Source of the DNA: Casuarina equisetifolia
Taxonomy: Eukaryota > Streptophyta > Magnoliopsida > Fagales > Casuarinaceae
Assembly (NCBI GenBank): GCA_028551475.1
Contig: CM052357.1
Location: 7,053,931 to 7,117,930, forward strand
Length of the DNA stretch: 64,000 nt
Direction: 5' to 3'
Below, piece by piece: positions 1-12,700 of the stretch. The notes beneath the pieces are model-generated. The model was given only the letters and a program-made list of their open reading frames with translations, did no database searches and was not told where the DNA came from. A program made the translations under genes and the position numbers. Each line of letters begins with the position of its first letter. The first letter of the stretch is position 1.

Positions 1-1565
1 GGGTTTTTGGTCATCTCCTCCTATTTCTAACACTGTTTTTCTAGTCCAATAATTAACATTACAAACATAAACTTAAAAATGCATATATACATCCGAGTAC
101 GTGTCTTATGAAATATAACACTTGAAAGGAAAAATATACATGAGAAAAAAATTAATTCATACTTTTTACATAAAAGAAAGCCTGTCAAGCCTTTAAGGAA
201 ATAGAAACTTGAGGACAACTTGAATTTTTTTTAATTATGAAAATTCTATTCAAGAACAAGCATAAGCAAAATGTGCATTTTTTTGTCCGTAAAATTGTGT
301 TTCACGAACTTTGACTTGAATAACATTCAAAGACCACAAAGTAGATATCACAGTGAAAATATGTGTTTGCATAAATACATTATTGGGAGTATAAAACATT
401 TTGAGAAAATTAAAGTTATTATCTTAATGAAATATTTTATGGGAGGCAATATTTAATAAAAAGTAATATTTTATAGAAAGGAAAACCACCAGGGTTGCTG
501 TTATTTCCAGAACTTGAAACATCTCATGAAAGCTATACTTGGATATTTTTGTTTGAATTTCCTCTCAAAACTTGAAAAAGAAGGATCATTCTTCCAGAAC
601 AGCCGCTTTTGTGGAACGGCAGGGCAGAATCGATAGATTGACATTTCAAAAGGTAAGACCATTGACGAGTCAAAATTTTACTTCAGGCTTTCTAAAGCCG
701 GTGGAAGCATTGAAGTCCACGAACTTAAAGTCAGAAAACCTTATGCATTTATGTTCACATTATGCTCATGAAAATAAAGAGCCACTTAATCAACGTCTAA
801 TCTAACTAAAAAGTATATGTTTGTTAAAAAGTCCAAAATCTAACTTTTAGAAATGTATTTTTTTTATTTAAGATATAACATATTAACCTAGGCTCTAATA
901 TCATATTAGAAAGCCTACAAACTTGCTCTAATGTCATATTAGAAATTCTAAAAACTCAATTCAAAAGTCAGTTCAAAAATAATAAGCTTCATCACAAGTC
1001 ATATTAGAAAGCCTAAACACTTACTCTAATATTATATTAAAAAGTCTGAAGGCCTAATTTAAAAGATAACTTAAAAGTAATAAGTTTCATCATAAAAATA
1101 ATGCTTTTATATAAAACTTTCGCCTTCAATGAATTAGCTCTAACGAATTGAAGTTGTTTGCTTTTACGAATCTAAGAGGAAATTCTGTCATTGGTGACGA
1201 CTAATCTTTCTTTTTCACCTATTAGATAAGAGTTCCAGCAGGATAATCTTTTGCGTGTGCATATAGGTCATAACTTTGACCTTATTTAGCTTTAGGAAAA
1301 ATAAGAACATCTTGCTTGATGTGTGACATGAAGATATGATTAGCAGTCACGGCACTTGCAATCTCCAACTTCATGCTCAGAATTTTCTGCGTCGGACTTC
1401 TCCGCATTCCTGTCTATTTATTGTGGAAATTTCTTGGGCTTTTTGGAACGGTATCCTCAAGCAGATAAGTAAAACTTGCTCAAGCTTTTAGCAGCCTCAC
1501 AAGCTCTGCCATAACCACCACAAGCAAGGAAGCTCTCGTCCACTTTTAAACGCAGAAAAACACAG
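1..1565. other. Intergenic DNA, no gene recognised
   Basis: AT-rich sequence left of the oxidase-like gene. Short open frames occur on both strands but none resembles a known protein or has convincing splice signals. The only structure seen is a set of degenerate repeats at about 880-1110, listed separately. The last few hundred bases should include the promoter of the gene that follows; no clear TATA box was found. Confidence 0.5.
880..1110. repeat. Degenerate short repeats, possible old mobile-element remnant
   Basis: A phrase close to ctctaatatcatattagaa, followed by text like agcctaaa and cttaaaagtaataagtttcatca, recurs three to four times in different states of decay. A similar phrasing (aactctaatgctaaattaaaaacctc, then an ttaacttaaag-like stretch) is seen at about 56100-56340. 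This suggests a dispersed low-copy family. No coding capacity, terminal repeats or target-site duplications could be defined. Confidence 0.35.
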
Positions 1566-1571
1566 ATGAGA

Positions 1572-3192
1572 ATGAATTCTCTTAGCTCATCTGTGTTTCC
1601 ATTCCTTTTCGCTCTCCTTTTCACATTTTTACAGGCAACTCTGGCTCAGCCGCAGTCATGAAAGCTTTCTTCATTGCCTGACCCTTTCTTCTGAAAACTC
1701 CAGCTTAATTTCTAAAGTCATTTACACCCCGGCCAACTCCTCATATTCATCTGTCTTGGACTTCTCCTTACAAAACACACGATTCTCAACACCTGCCACA
1801 CCAGAACCTCTGGTTATCGTTACCCCAACCACTGTTTCCCACATCCAAGCAACCATCAAATGTTCCCAAAAACATGGCATGGAAATAAGAGTTAGAAGTG
1901 GTGGTCACGATTACGAGGGTCTTTCTTATGTTTCTGATGTGCCATTTGTCATAATAGATCTACTTCATCTTCATTCAGTAAGTGTTGATGCAGAGAGTAG
2001 AACGGCATGGGTTCAAGCTGGAGCCATTGTTGGTGAAGTTTATTATAGGATTGCTGAGAAAAGTCGAACTCTTGGCTTTCCAGCAGGACTCTGCCCAACT
2101 GTGGGCGTTGGTGGACACTTCAGTGGGGGAGGGTACGGCACATTGTTGCGCAAATATGGCCTTTCTGCTGATAATATCATTGATGCACAAATGATTGATG
2201 TGAAGGGTAGAATCCTCGACAGAGAATCAATGGGCGAGGATCTGTTTTGGGCCATTCGAGGAGGAGGAGGCGCCAGCTTCGGAATCATTCTTGCCTGGAA
2301 AATCAAGTTAGTTGATGTTCCATCTACTGTTACGGTATTCACAGTTAACAGGAACTTGGAACAAAACGCAACCAAGCTGGTTCACCGGTGGCAATATGTT
2401 GCAGACAAGCTTCACAAAGACCTATTCATTCGCGTCGTCATAACAAGTGTCAATTCCAGCCAAGAAGGGAAGAGGACCATCCAAGCTTCATTTAATTCCT
2501 TGTATCTTGGAGGGATTGAGAATCTACTCCCAATGATGCAAGAGAGCTTCCCTGAGCTGGGTTTGGTGAGAGAAGATTGTACAGAAATGAGTTGGATTGA
2601 ATCTACCCTCTACTTTTGGGGGTACCCAAGTGGCGAATCCTTGGACGTTTTGCTAAATAGGACTTCTACCACAAGACGCCCTTTTAAAGGAAAATCTGAC
2701 TATGTGGAGGAACCTATTCCCGAAGTTGGGTTAGAAGGAATCTGGCAAAGGTTTAACGAGAAAGAGGCAAAATCAGCTATAATGATCCTGACCCCATATG
2801 GGGGCATAATGAGTGAAATTCCGGAGTCTGCAATTCCTTTTCCACATAGAGCCGGCAACATCTTCAAAATCCAACACATTGTATATTGGGAAGATGAAAC
2901 AGAAGGATCCCAAAGGTATATAAGTTGGATAAGAAGGCTCTACAGTTACATGGCTCCCTACGTTTCAAAATCTCCTAGAGCTGCATATCTCAATTATAGG
3001 GACCTTGACATTGGAACAAACAATAAAGGCTACACGAGCTACAAACGAGCAAGCATATGGGGTGCTAAATACTTCAAGAACAACTTCGATAGATTAGTGC
3101 ATGTAAAGACAGTAGTTGATCCTGCTAATTTTTTTAAAAATGAACAAAGCATCCCATCTTTTTCATCCTGGTGGAAGAAAGGAGGTGATTAG
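1572..3192 (+). pseudogene. Berberine-bridge-enzyme-like FAD oxidase, frameshifted at the signal peptide
   Basis: Intronless, about 539 codons in total, typical of the plant BBE-like family of secreted flavin oxidases that act on alkaloids, monolignols or carbohydrates. The ATG at 1572 (another ATG lies in frame at 1566) opens a 28-residue hydrophobic secretion signal ending in LAQPQS. That frame stops at TGA 1659-1661. The mature protein resumes one frame over from 1657 with HESFLHCL and runs open to TAG 3190-3192. Both covalent flavin sites remain: the His in RSGGHDYEG and the Cys in CPTVGVGGH. NYRDLDIG and a C-terminal VDPANFF-NEQSIP block, both normal for the family, are also present. Everything but the junction looks intact, so this is either a very young pseudogene or a base-call error of +1 near 1656. 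An internal start would lose the secretion signal and part of the FAD domain. The substrate cannot be inferred. Confidence 0.85.
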
Positions 3193-3271
3193 AGGGTTGA
3201 AAAAGTTATACCGAGGAATAAGGCATAGACAGGCTCCGCTTGTAATATGTGTATTGTAATTGGTTCCTAGT

Positions 3272-3277
3272 AATAAA
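3272..3277 (+). promoter_or_regulatory. Putative polyadenylation signal of the BBE-like gene
   Basis: A canonical AATAAA lies about 80 bases after the stop codon of the oxidase-like gene, in a T-rich 3' region, as expected for a plant poly(A) signal. The inference rests on position and motif only. Confidence 0.5.
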
Positions 3278-3299
3278 ATCCTGTTGGTAATTTCTTTAC

Positions 3300-5556
3300 T
3301 TAGTGACGAAGCTGAATGCATTCTGAAACGTACTTGCTATTTTTCCTCCCTTGGTTTTAAGCATATAATTGAACTGAGTGCATCTGAAAATAAAAGGTCA
3401 ATTTTGGAATAATCAGCAAGAATAGTGCGAAAGTAACATGTTTCACCATAGGGATGAATGTTCTGTTGAAGTTGATTATTGGGTCTTTATAGACTTTTTT
3501 GACCACTAATTAGGCTTTATAATGTTCAAGGGCCCCATTTACAGCTTATGGGCTTGTACTGTGAGGGACAAGGAACCGATTCTCAGGTTTGATTTTTAAT
3601 AAGCACGGTGTAATCCTCAACCATGGCAGCACACCACTAGGGATCTTTGGAAACTTGGGTGTAAGCATTAAGCTCAGTGTACGAATGAGCAGAAGCCATA
3701 AGTACGTAAATGTGCTGTCGTGTGAGACTCCAGTGAACAAAGGTGTCATCTCAAGGCGTGTGACCACTGGGTGTGGAGGAAGAGGGAATGAACATGGAGA
3801 AATGACGGTGAACTATAAGACGCCGCCTGCATGGAGTCAGGAAATTCTATAGGTTTAGCAGGAGGCCCCTTTGAAGGAGGATCAGGCTGGGAGGTTGGTG
3901 CCGATGGTGGCGTCGAGGGAAAGGAGATCTGCAACTAAGTATCAACGAGATGATCATCTAGGGATTGTATGGACACAGGACATGCTCCCTCGTTGTGATC
4001 ATTAGTTGATGTTGAATATTAAGCCATGGCAACTCTAATCTACGAGGTGAATTGGATACATGGATTACTTCATGACCTTAGTTTAAAGACTAAATGGTAG
4101 ATAGGTTGTTCTGCAATAATTAAGCCACACTTAATATTACAGCAAGTTTAATGTTCTATGATACATATTACAACTATAAAAAAATTAGCCAACGTCTTTA
4201 CAAAGTTGAATAAAGTAGCCAACCTCATAATGTTGTAGGGAAATCCTTAAAGATTATAATGGAGATTCTATCATGATTTTTTCTACCAAGTTGAATCCTA
4301 GAAGTAGTGTAGAGGCAGAAGCATATACATTGTTAAAGGGCCTTCAAATATGTCATACATGAAATCAAGTACCTCAAGTTATGGAATCAAATTTTTTCTA
4401 TTTAATTCAATGTTTGCTCAAACAATAGAAAACTTTATAAAAATTGAAATATGTCATACATCAATGTTTGTTTATGATTCCTTTACATGCATTTGTGTGT
4501 CATGTGTATCATGAAGAGAATGTGGTAGCAAAGCATCTTACCAATCATGGCCATACCATTCAAAATATAATAATTTTTTACCAACCTGACTTATTGCCTT
4601 ATTCATGCTTAAATGTTTGTGTAAAAGATTAACTATGCTTAGATAATTATAGACCATCGTAATATTAAACGAATATACTGCCCAATGTATTTTTTTGTGC
4701 TTACTTTTAATTATATGTAACAGCTTAATATGTAAGTGATTTACTTTCTTTAAAGTTTAAGACTATACCTTATCCATTGTACTTATTCGAGGTATAATTA
4801 TTAAGCTCAATTTTATTGGTATTAATAAAATTTGTTAGGGTATCATCCATGTTCTCTAAAATTAAAATAAAATAAAATAAAAAATAAAAAATAATATTTT
4901 TATAAAGGTTCAATATCCTTGATGTGTGAATTGAGTACTTACATTGTAATATTAAAAATTAAAAAAAATATCTTTACAAAGTTCTCATATCATTGATAGC
5001 ATATTTGGTGTCTCCGGAAAATTTGCCATCAAGAGATATGTGATTGCTTTAATTTGGAAACCAAATATTTTAGGTAAGAAAAATTACATTGCAATAATTG
5101 TAATTATACAAAGCTACTACCAAATCCCTTCTTGGCCTCTCCCTTGGATGGCCTGTCCTTCTTGCCTTCAAATCTCGGCTTCTCTTGGTTCTGGGTCTTC
5201 TTGCCCTCTTAGCCATCTGTTTGTGATTTCATACAATGTGTATTTAAGAAAAACCACTATGGTAGTATATACAACTAGGCATCAAAACAGGAACATAATT
5301 TGTACCTAAACAATGAGAATAGCCCAGCAAAAATTTTTTGTTTTATAATATTACTTGTGCTTGCACTCCATCAAAAGACATACTAATAAGAGAAACCTTA
5401 TTGGAGAGTTAATTTTGTAAAACAATATAAGCTAAGAGTTTCGTTGGATATGATCTACAACGAGCATAAGGGTTTTTGCGGGGACATAATCAACTACGCT
5501 GTCAATAGTGTAAGCTATCATATCCTCGATCCTGCGGCTTCAGGGTTTTTGTTCCG
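3300..5556. other. Intergenic DNA between the BBE-like and DAPB genes
   Basis: Mostly AT-rich sequence without recognisable genes. About 3540-3940 is less AT-rich and carries overlapping frames of 60-90 codons on both strands, but none matches a family I know. The last hundred bases before 5557 should be the leader of the reductase gene. Confidence 0.45.
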
Positions 5557-8500
5557 ATGGCTGCGATGCTTAAGTTGAGCCCTCCACTTCCGTTCTCCGG
5601 TGGGGGCAAAGGGGTGAACTTTCGTCGGAGTCAAAGATCAGGATTGTCTGTCATCACAATGTCGTCGTCCGTGTCGTCTGTCCAGCATGTGGACGAAAAG
5701 ATGTCGTCCAAGAACCTCGGCATTTCAATCATGGTAAACACTAATTATGAATGCTCGAGAAGAATGCCAGTCCTGGAAAATGAGATTCACAAACTTTATT
5801 TTTTACTTTGTTGTTTAACTTGAGAACCATTCAACTGCACTAAACCCCTGGCTCTCTAGATTTGTATCTGATTCTTTTTGCCACTTTTCTTTGGCATTAA
5901 AATGAACCAGAAGATAGGAACACTTTGATTCTAGGTCGTCATCTTATGCTCTAAATTGGGCATAAATTACTGAATTTATGTTCATTTTCTTTGCGAGTTT
6001 TTCTCTCACTCGATGCTGCTCTTAGTTTAATATTTTTGGGGAAAAGTCGATTGTACACCCATATTAGGTGACCAACTTAAAAAACAAAGCCGTGATCTCA
6101 CTTACTATATTTCAGAAGAACTTTGAAAGAGGTCTCTGAGGTGATCAAGGTTGGAGTTTTGCTTCTCTCCGGCATCTTGCGTTGAATTGGTTTAGATATA
6201 GACTGTGAGAACCAATTGAATTGGGCTGCATTTGCATTCAGCCGAGGGATTATGCTGCACTTCATTGTTGGAAATGTTTATGAGGGTTAGGGGATGCTAT
6301 TTTCCCTACCTCTGGGTTTACTGATCTATGTTGTAGGCCATGGCTTCAGTCTCATTCTTTCTCTTGACCGAGAAACTTGGAGAAGTCTGTGCAAAATATT
6401 TAACTACTAGTGATGGCTTTGGTTTTAAATGAGAAGTGCTTACTAAGTAGGGTGCATAATCAATTGGAGCGAGTTGCATGCATTTGGTGAAGGGGAATAT
6501 TGTTTTGCAATACATGATAGTTAGAACTGTTACGGGCGGTTTGGGTCAGTGTGCTTGAAGGTGATGCTACTTCACATGCTTTGGGAATTATTGGACTTGG
6601 GGTGCAGGCTATGGCACAATGTCGTGTCTTCTTAGTTCCTGAATTTTAGAGAAGTTTGTACAGAGGAGTGCTCTAACTCCTCTTTTATGATGCTCACTAT
6701 GGATTTCTTATGTTTGGAGTTTGAAAGGGGATTGTTAAATATATTACATGGCTATAAATATATGGCTGTTTTAGATTTAGTAGAATGGTTTAGTGGTTGC
6801 ATATCATTATATTAACAAATGGAGCTGTGTTGGCAAGGATCTACATGCTCATGATGTCATAGCTGTATGGTTCCATCGGCAGGAATGCATAAAATAATTG
6901 GATCTAGTTAATGTTATCTTTCTAATATGGCATTTTCTTTTGATAGATTTTGTGCCTGCAGAAATTCATTTTCCTGCTTTAGCCATTCTCCACGATGTAT
7001 GATCTAACAACACCGAAATACTTCTATTGTATGCTTGTTACTGAGTTAATCCTCTTTGATTAGAGTAGTTGTGCATTTTAAGATTATCTGTAGTATCTCG
7101 TGGCTGATATGGTGCACCTCATTAACTTGTTTTTACTACATTTGTTTCAGGTAAATGGTTGTACAGGAAAAATGGGGACAGCTGTTATTAAAGCCGCAGA
7201 TTCTGCTGGAGTTAATGTGGTCCCTGTATCATTTGGCCCGGCAGAGGAGTCTGGACAAATTGTGCAAGTAAATGGGAAGGATATTGTGGTACATGGTGGT
7301 GATGACAAAGAAAAGGTCCTTGCATCTGTCTACAGTGAACATCCAAATTTGATTGTGGTTGACTACACTGTGCCTTCTACAGTGAATGGTAACTATTATT
7401 AAATGTACTACTTGGAAAAAGAACAATTAAATGTACATGGAAAAAGAACAATTACATCTATATAATCAAGCATAGAGAATCATTGTGCTATATGTAAATT
7501 AGGTGAAAAATTGCTGGTATAAACCTTTCTACTTAATCTTATAAGGCTGTCAGTTGTTTTATGTGGTTGTAGTGATGGTAAATTGTATTGTGTTGCATTA
7601 CTACTCAATGAAATTTAACTCAAGATAACAGTTCTTAATCATGCTTGTGGTGCAAATCTGCGCTTACTGTAATCCAACTTTACTGCGTTAACCCATCAAT
7701 CTATCATAATTACTATGGAAGTCAATAATTAATTTTTCTGCAACTTAACTAGAAAAAGAAAAAGAATCTCTATTACTTTGGGAAGAAAATCGTTGGTTTG
7801 ACTGATGGACTGTGTGGGGAATATGAGATCTAGGCAAGCCACTGCATGTTCTCGTCTTGCTGTTGAATCAATAGAAGTAATGTAATCCGGTTTTATGTCA
7901 GATAAACCCAACTTTACTGTACTGGGTCAGGGGTCTAATTCTTTTATTCATCTTTCAGGTTTATCTCTTTAAGCTTATTTAAATCTCCTTTTGTGGATGT
8001 ATAGCAAATGCAGAGCTATATTGTGAAGTTGGAGTGCCCTTTGTGATGGGAACCACCGGTGGAGACAGAGACTGTTTATATAAGACAGTAGAAGACTCGA
8101 AAGTTTATGCAGTAATTTCCCCCCAAATGGGGAAACAGGTGAGCAGAGTTCATTGCCCTTAGATTTTTGTACTCTGTAATCAGTATGCTTGATTGTGTAT
8201 GGTTTAACACTCAAGAAATTTTCCTTTCCTGCTCCTTATATAATTTGTTGGTTTGTTCAGGTGGTTGCATTTCTTGCTGCCATGGAAATTATGGCTGAAC
8301 AATTCCCTGGGGCTTTCTCTGGTTACTCACTACAGGTCTTTCTCTCTTTCTCTGTTTTCCTTGGGAGGGTGGGGGCTTAAGTCGTTCTAATCACTTGATT
8401 GGGTCTTCCTGTCTGTTGATGGATGTTTCTTGATGGTCATTCATAAGTATAAAAGCTTTAACAGTACTACACTGTTCTCTTTTTGATGAATCTTTTCGTC

Positions 8501-10368
8501 CTGGGTTATGCTTAATTGCCACGCACATTTCATGAACTAACTAGTCTTGCAAATCTATTTCCTTTACTCACTATCTATTCTTTAATCAATGGAAACTTTT
8601 TTAAGATTATGAGTTGCTTTAGTGCATTCTTAGATTTGTCTGATGCATCCGTTTCAAATTTTAGGTGATGGAATCCCATCAAGCAAGCAAAGTGGACGCA
8701 TCTGGAACTGCCAAAGCTGTTGTTTCTTGCTTCCAGAAATTGGGGGTGTCTTTTGATGTAGAACAAGTAAGTTAAAAAGATTTTGTAGAATTCTTGTAAT
8801 ATGTACCAGATACTCTTTCCTTTTCCAGAATAATTCTACTGACATGTGGAGGATGAATATGCTAGTTATTCATCAAATTTTCTTGTCAGTGTCAATACAT
8901 TTGCAAATACATTTTTGAATTGACATATTTTGTGTTGGTTTGGGAAGCCTTGCGCTGATGTTTTACTTTTATTTTTCCTGAAAAAAGATAATTTTATAGT
9001 GTGGAGGAATTTGTTAGAATTGAATCAGACTGCCTTGTATCCGGGTGGTCCAAATGCCTTGTTCTTTTTTTTGTTATTATTATTTTATATATATATATAT
9101 ATTTATATTTTTTTTTTTTTGGCTCCCAACTTTCACTCCACAGTAGTGATCGAAGGCTTTATTGGAAGTAAAGGGTAGATTCTTTGGTCCTCCAGCAGTA
9201 GTCTTCACTGTTTTATCATCTCTTTACTTTTATCTGATGACACCTAATAAGTAGTAGTAATTGTTTATTTAACTATACAAACATCATTTATGTCAACATC
9301 CCCTTCTGTTCATGTATTGGAAGGCTGTTTAAATAGGAGCACCAATTTGTTAATGGTTTTACATGTTTAGCCATTTCAGAAATTTTTCAGGATAAAAATT
9401 CTGTTTAGCAATCTGGCTAAAAATATGCAAAAGGAAGAGACAAGGACCATTTTCTCTTATGTTGATTGGAAGACCAATGTTTCTTGAGTACTCCTGGCCA
9501 ATTTTCTTAATATCGTGAAATGGAAGCGTATAAGAGTCTGGCAAGCAGATATCGAACTACTTTTCATCAGCTTATTGTTTTAGGCATCTTGATTCAGAAA
9601 CAAAAAACTTAGAAGCATTAATTTTCAAATTTGGTAGTTTTTCTTTCTAAATGGGAGGGTATCATTTCTTCCTTCTTGTGTCTGGTCATATTTGCTTTGT
9701 GGTGAAAATGATTGTTTGCCCAATATGTTTTCTGACGTGTTTAGGTATCTTAATAATAATCTTTCTCCTTTTCTTTGTTCTTTACATTTTTGAAAGATAC
9801 AACTGGTACGGGATCCCGGGAGACAAGTTGAGATGGTGGGAGTTCCAGAGGAGCATTTGTCCGGTCATGCATTTCATATGTATCATCTGACATCACCCGA
9901 TGAAACGTAACAAATCAGCATCCTCGGTCTTTCTTGTCAAAAACTTTCTTATTCTATGTTAGCTAAGATGCTCTGAATGATGTTTTTCATCCTTTTTGTT
10001 GCAGTGTTTCCTTTGAGTTTCAGCACAACGTTTGTGGTAGATCAATATATGCAGAGGGTACCATTGATGCAGTCCTGTTTCTTGCTAAGAAGGTGCTGAT
10101 TCTTCCATGGCTCTTGCTTTCGTGGTTGTTTCTGTTACCATGTTTAAACATTAATGATTTTATAACGATGTAAATTTGTATTTAAACCGACTGTAATTAC
10201 AGTTTTAATAACTCTGTTCTTACCTCTTTTAACTTTTTGAACTATGAGCTCTTTCTTCAATGCTCCTTTAACGATTATGCAAATATTGTGAAATTGCAGA
10301 TCCAATCGAAGGCTGACAAGCGGATATACAATATGATTGATGTCTTGCGGGAGGGCAACATGCGATGA
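5557..10368 (+). CDS. DAPB: 4-hydroxy-tetrahydrodipicolinate reductase (DapB), chloroplastic, 8 exons
   Basis: The enzyme reduces 4-hydroxy-tetrahydrodipicolinate with NAD(P)H, the second step of the lysine/diaminopimelate branch of aspartate-derived synthesis in plastids. Exons read as 5557-5733, 7151-7388, 8005-8138, 8261-8335, 8665-8766, 9797-9906, 10005-10092 and 10300-10368. All junctions are GT-AG with matching phases, giving 993 nt and 330 residues, the usual length of plant forms. Exon 1 is a Ser/Arg-rich, acid-poor chloroplast transit peptide. The dinucleotide-binding loop VNGCTGKMG starts exon 2 (about residues 60-68), and DYTVPSTVN follows. The catalytic/substrate block SHQASKVDASGTAKA is in exon 5, in its plant form. 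The C-terminal HNVCGRSIYAEGTIDAV block is in exon 7. The ATG at 5557 is the first in this frame. No lesions were seen. Confidence 0.95.
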
Positions 10369-10949
10369 AGTAGGGTTAGCAAGCAGATTTGTACTTTAAC
10401 TTAGATTAAGGTTATTAGGAACTTGTTTGAGTTTATAGCTCCCGGCATTGTTATTTTCTTAGTATTTTTCAGTGTAACTTTTTGGAGAACCAAGCGGATT
10501 GATCTATTTCGTTCTTTCCAATTAGATAGTTCTATCTTATCCAATATTTTAACTCAAGAACAATAAGTTTTTCTTTCTTATAAATTGAATTTTCTAGTAG
10601 GATTTAAGCAACACCAGAATTTTAGCTTACTATTCTTAATATGCTTCTTCATAATTAACGTTGGTTATAAGTTTTGTGCAGGAGATATATAACCCCTTCC
10701 ATACTTCGTTAGGCTATGGATTTTATGAATGAAGTGGTGTCTTTTAAATTTTGGCGATAAAAAGATTCAATTATATCCGAAAATTGACTCAATAGTGTAA
10801 TTGATATTTTCTTTTTATTGGGAATGAGAATGATACCATTCTTTCACTTTCCACAATGCTTGATGGGCATGGATTCTACTCTTCAAATCAGGTTATATTG
10901 CGCAAATGAGCATATTTTTATCGAAAAAATTATCAGCATGCCTCCATCT
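10369..10949. other. 3' flank of DAPB and intergenic DNA
   Basis: Presumed 3' untranslated region of the reductase gene followed by AT-rich DNA. No gene, RNA gene or terminal repeat could be supported. Confidence 0.4.
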
Positions 10950-11385
10950 ATATATACTACCAAACTACCCTCGCCGTTCTCTCATCGGCAACGCAAGGCA
11001 GACTGGAACGTTTGGCAGCAAAGTTTGTGTCACCACCACAAGGACGTTGTGAAGATTTTACATCCACAAGGAAGACTCAATATTTTGGATGGTTCTGCCG
11101 ATTTTTGCACTCCTTGTCGCATGGGCAAGGCTACAAAATTGCCTTTTGCCTTTTGTCATGAGGACTACTATTCCTTTTGAGAAAGTCCACACCAATAATG
11201 GGGTCTAGCCTCAGTTGAATCTTGTCAAAACTTTAAATACCAAGTTTTTTGTAGGTTATTTCACTTTTTTTTGTTTTGGATTTACCCACTTAAATCCAAA
11301 TATGAAGTATTTGATGCCTTTCTATTCTTCAAAAATATGGTCGAATGCCAAATTAGAAAACCTTTAAAAGTTCCACTGCTTCCTT
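10950..11385 (+). mobile_element. Decayed Copia retrotransposon fragment: GAG pre-integrase and start of integrase
   Basis: Translation on + gives a recognisable GAG-pre-integrase domain: a WQQSLCHHHKDVVKILH stretch in the place of the usual His-rich motif, then CTPCRMGKATKLPF with the CxxC pair. Past a stop near 11179 the integrase beginning is still readable in another frame (the PFEKVHTN region, then WIYPLKSKYEVFDAF and MVECQIRKP). Stops and frameshifts make it non-functional. No LTRs, primer-binding site or target duplication were found. It abuts a reverse-transcriptase fragment in the opposite orientation. Confidence 0.8.
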
Positions 11386-11880
11386 GAGTCACTTCTACTG
11401 TAAGAAAGAACAACATCATTCTAGGTTCATCTCAAAAGATTGCAGCATCTGGGGCTTAAACCTAGCCAAACACTTTTTACAATTTTTAGTGAAGATTAAG
11501 TCATTTACATACAATTAGACAATCAAGATTTTAGTACCTTTTTTGTAGATGCACAAATTAGGCTCACTAGGACCGTGTATGATCCCTTGTTCCTAAAAGA
11601 AGTGGATGATTTTACTAAGCTAGGCCCTAGGTGCCTACTTCAATTTGTAGAAGGCTTCATTGAGTCTTAGGACTTTCTCTTCTTTTCCTTCGATTTTATG
11701 TCCTTAAGACTAGTTGATATAAATTTCCTCACTCATCTCACCATTGAGAAATATTACCTTAACATCCAATTGAATTACCTTCCACTTGTTTTTGAACAAC
11801 CATAACTAATATAAGTCTAATGGTCTTTAAACAGGTAACCAATCAATATAGTGCACTCTACAATTGAAATGGTGTACTCT
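11386..11880 (-). mobile_element. Decayed Copia retrotransposon fragment: reverse transcriptase, inverted
   Basis: The reverse complement contains, with several stops, the middle of a Copia reverse transcriptase. It shows QLDVKVIFLNGEMSEEIY, then KVLRLNEAFYKLK followed by APRA, then SEPNLCIYKKGTKILIV and LYVNDLIFT (the YVDD box, here YVND). The order fits one continuous decayed domain reading right to left. The fragment points against the adjacent + strand integrase fragment, so this is a rearranged or composite remnant. Confidence 0.8.
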
Positions 11881-12700
11881 TTTCTATTTTTTTATCTTAA
11901 AAATATTCATTTAATATAAAAAAAAGGAAAGCGAAATATGAATATCTTAATTCTTGTTCTTAGTCACTTAATTAATTAGTTTGATAGTGAGTTAGTGGAG
12001 ATTTTAATCATGAAGTTTGAGGTTCAATGCTTGTATGTGTGAGATTGAGCGTGTGAGTTATAATATTTAAATATTTTAACTTTAATTTTTAAATTATTAA
12101 AATTTTAAATTCCTGTTCTTGAAGTCAAACTGCCGTAGTGTACAATTTCTTCATGTTTGTTTCCAAGTAGCTACGCAAAGGCCCACCCGCCGTCTTTTCT
12201 ACCTGTCAATTCCGCTGAACGCAAACCTTGCCCGGAGAGTGAAATGCAGAAGGAGAATCTCTGGTCACGTCACGCCGAGTTGACCCAACCTTCATAACGT
12301 GGTCGGACATGGTTATTGAACCTGATCTCAGAGGTCAAGACAAAGACTGCTGGTCACTTTGATACGATTAACACGGTGCTCGGAGAGGTGCTGGCTGGAT
12401 CATGTACAGGTTATGGCCCAATCCTGAAGCCCCTCTGTACCGGTGCCGGCCGTTGACCCGGTCCACAGTTGGTAGGTCTTACTTTGTGAAGAAGACAAGG
12501 GACAAGAAACAAAACATGCTCAAGAATTAGGTAAAATACTATCTGAAATACACTGATGCTGTGTTAATCCTCTACCGCTGAAGATAACAGGTACATCGAC
12601 AAAAACAAAATTTAACATTAAGAAAAATTGAGAAATCCAAGCAAAACATATTAAAAAATGAATTGTTCTAGAAATGCTCACTGTCTTATCTCATGACAAG
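11881..12700. other. Intergenic DNA and likely promoter region of the MTP1-type gene
   Basis: The left part is AT-rich. From about 12130 to 12520 the sequence becomes GC-richer and lacks repeats, as plant promoters and leaders often do. No specific regulatory element could be assigned. Confidence 0.35.

Noticed and set aside
3540..3940. Overlapping frames on both strands in a less AT-rich patch
   Set aside because: No conserved motif on either strand; frames of 60-90 codons are expected by chance here.
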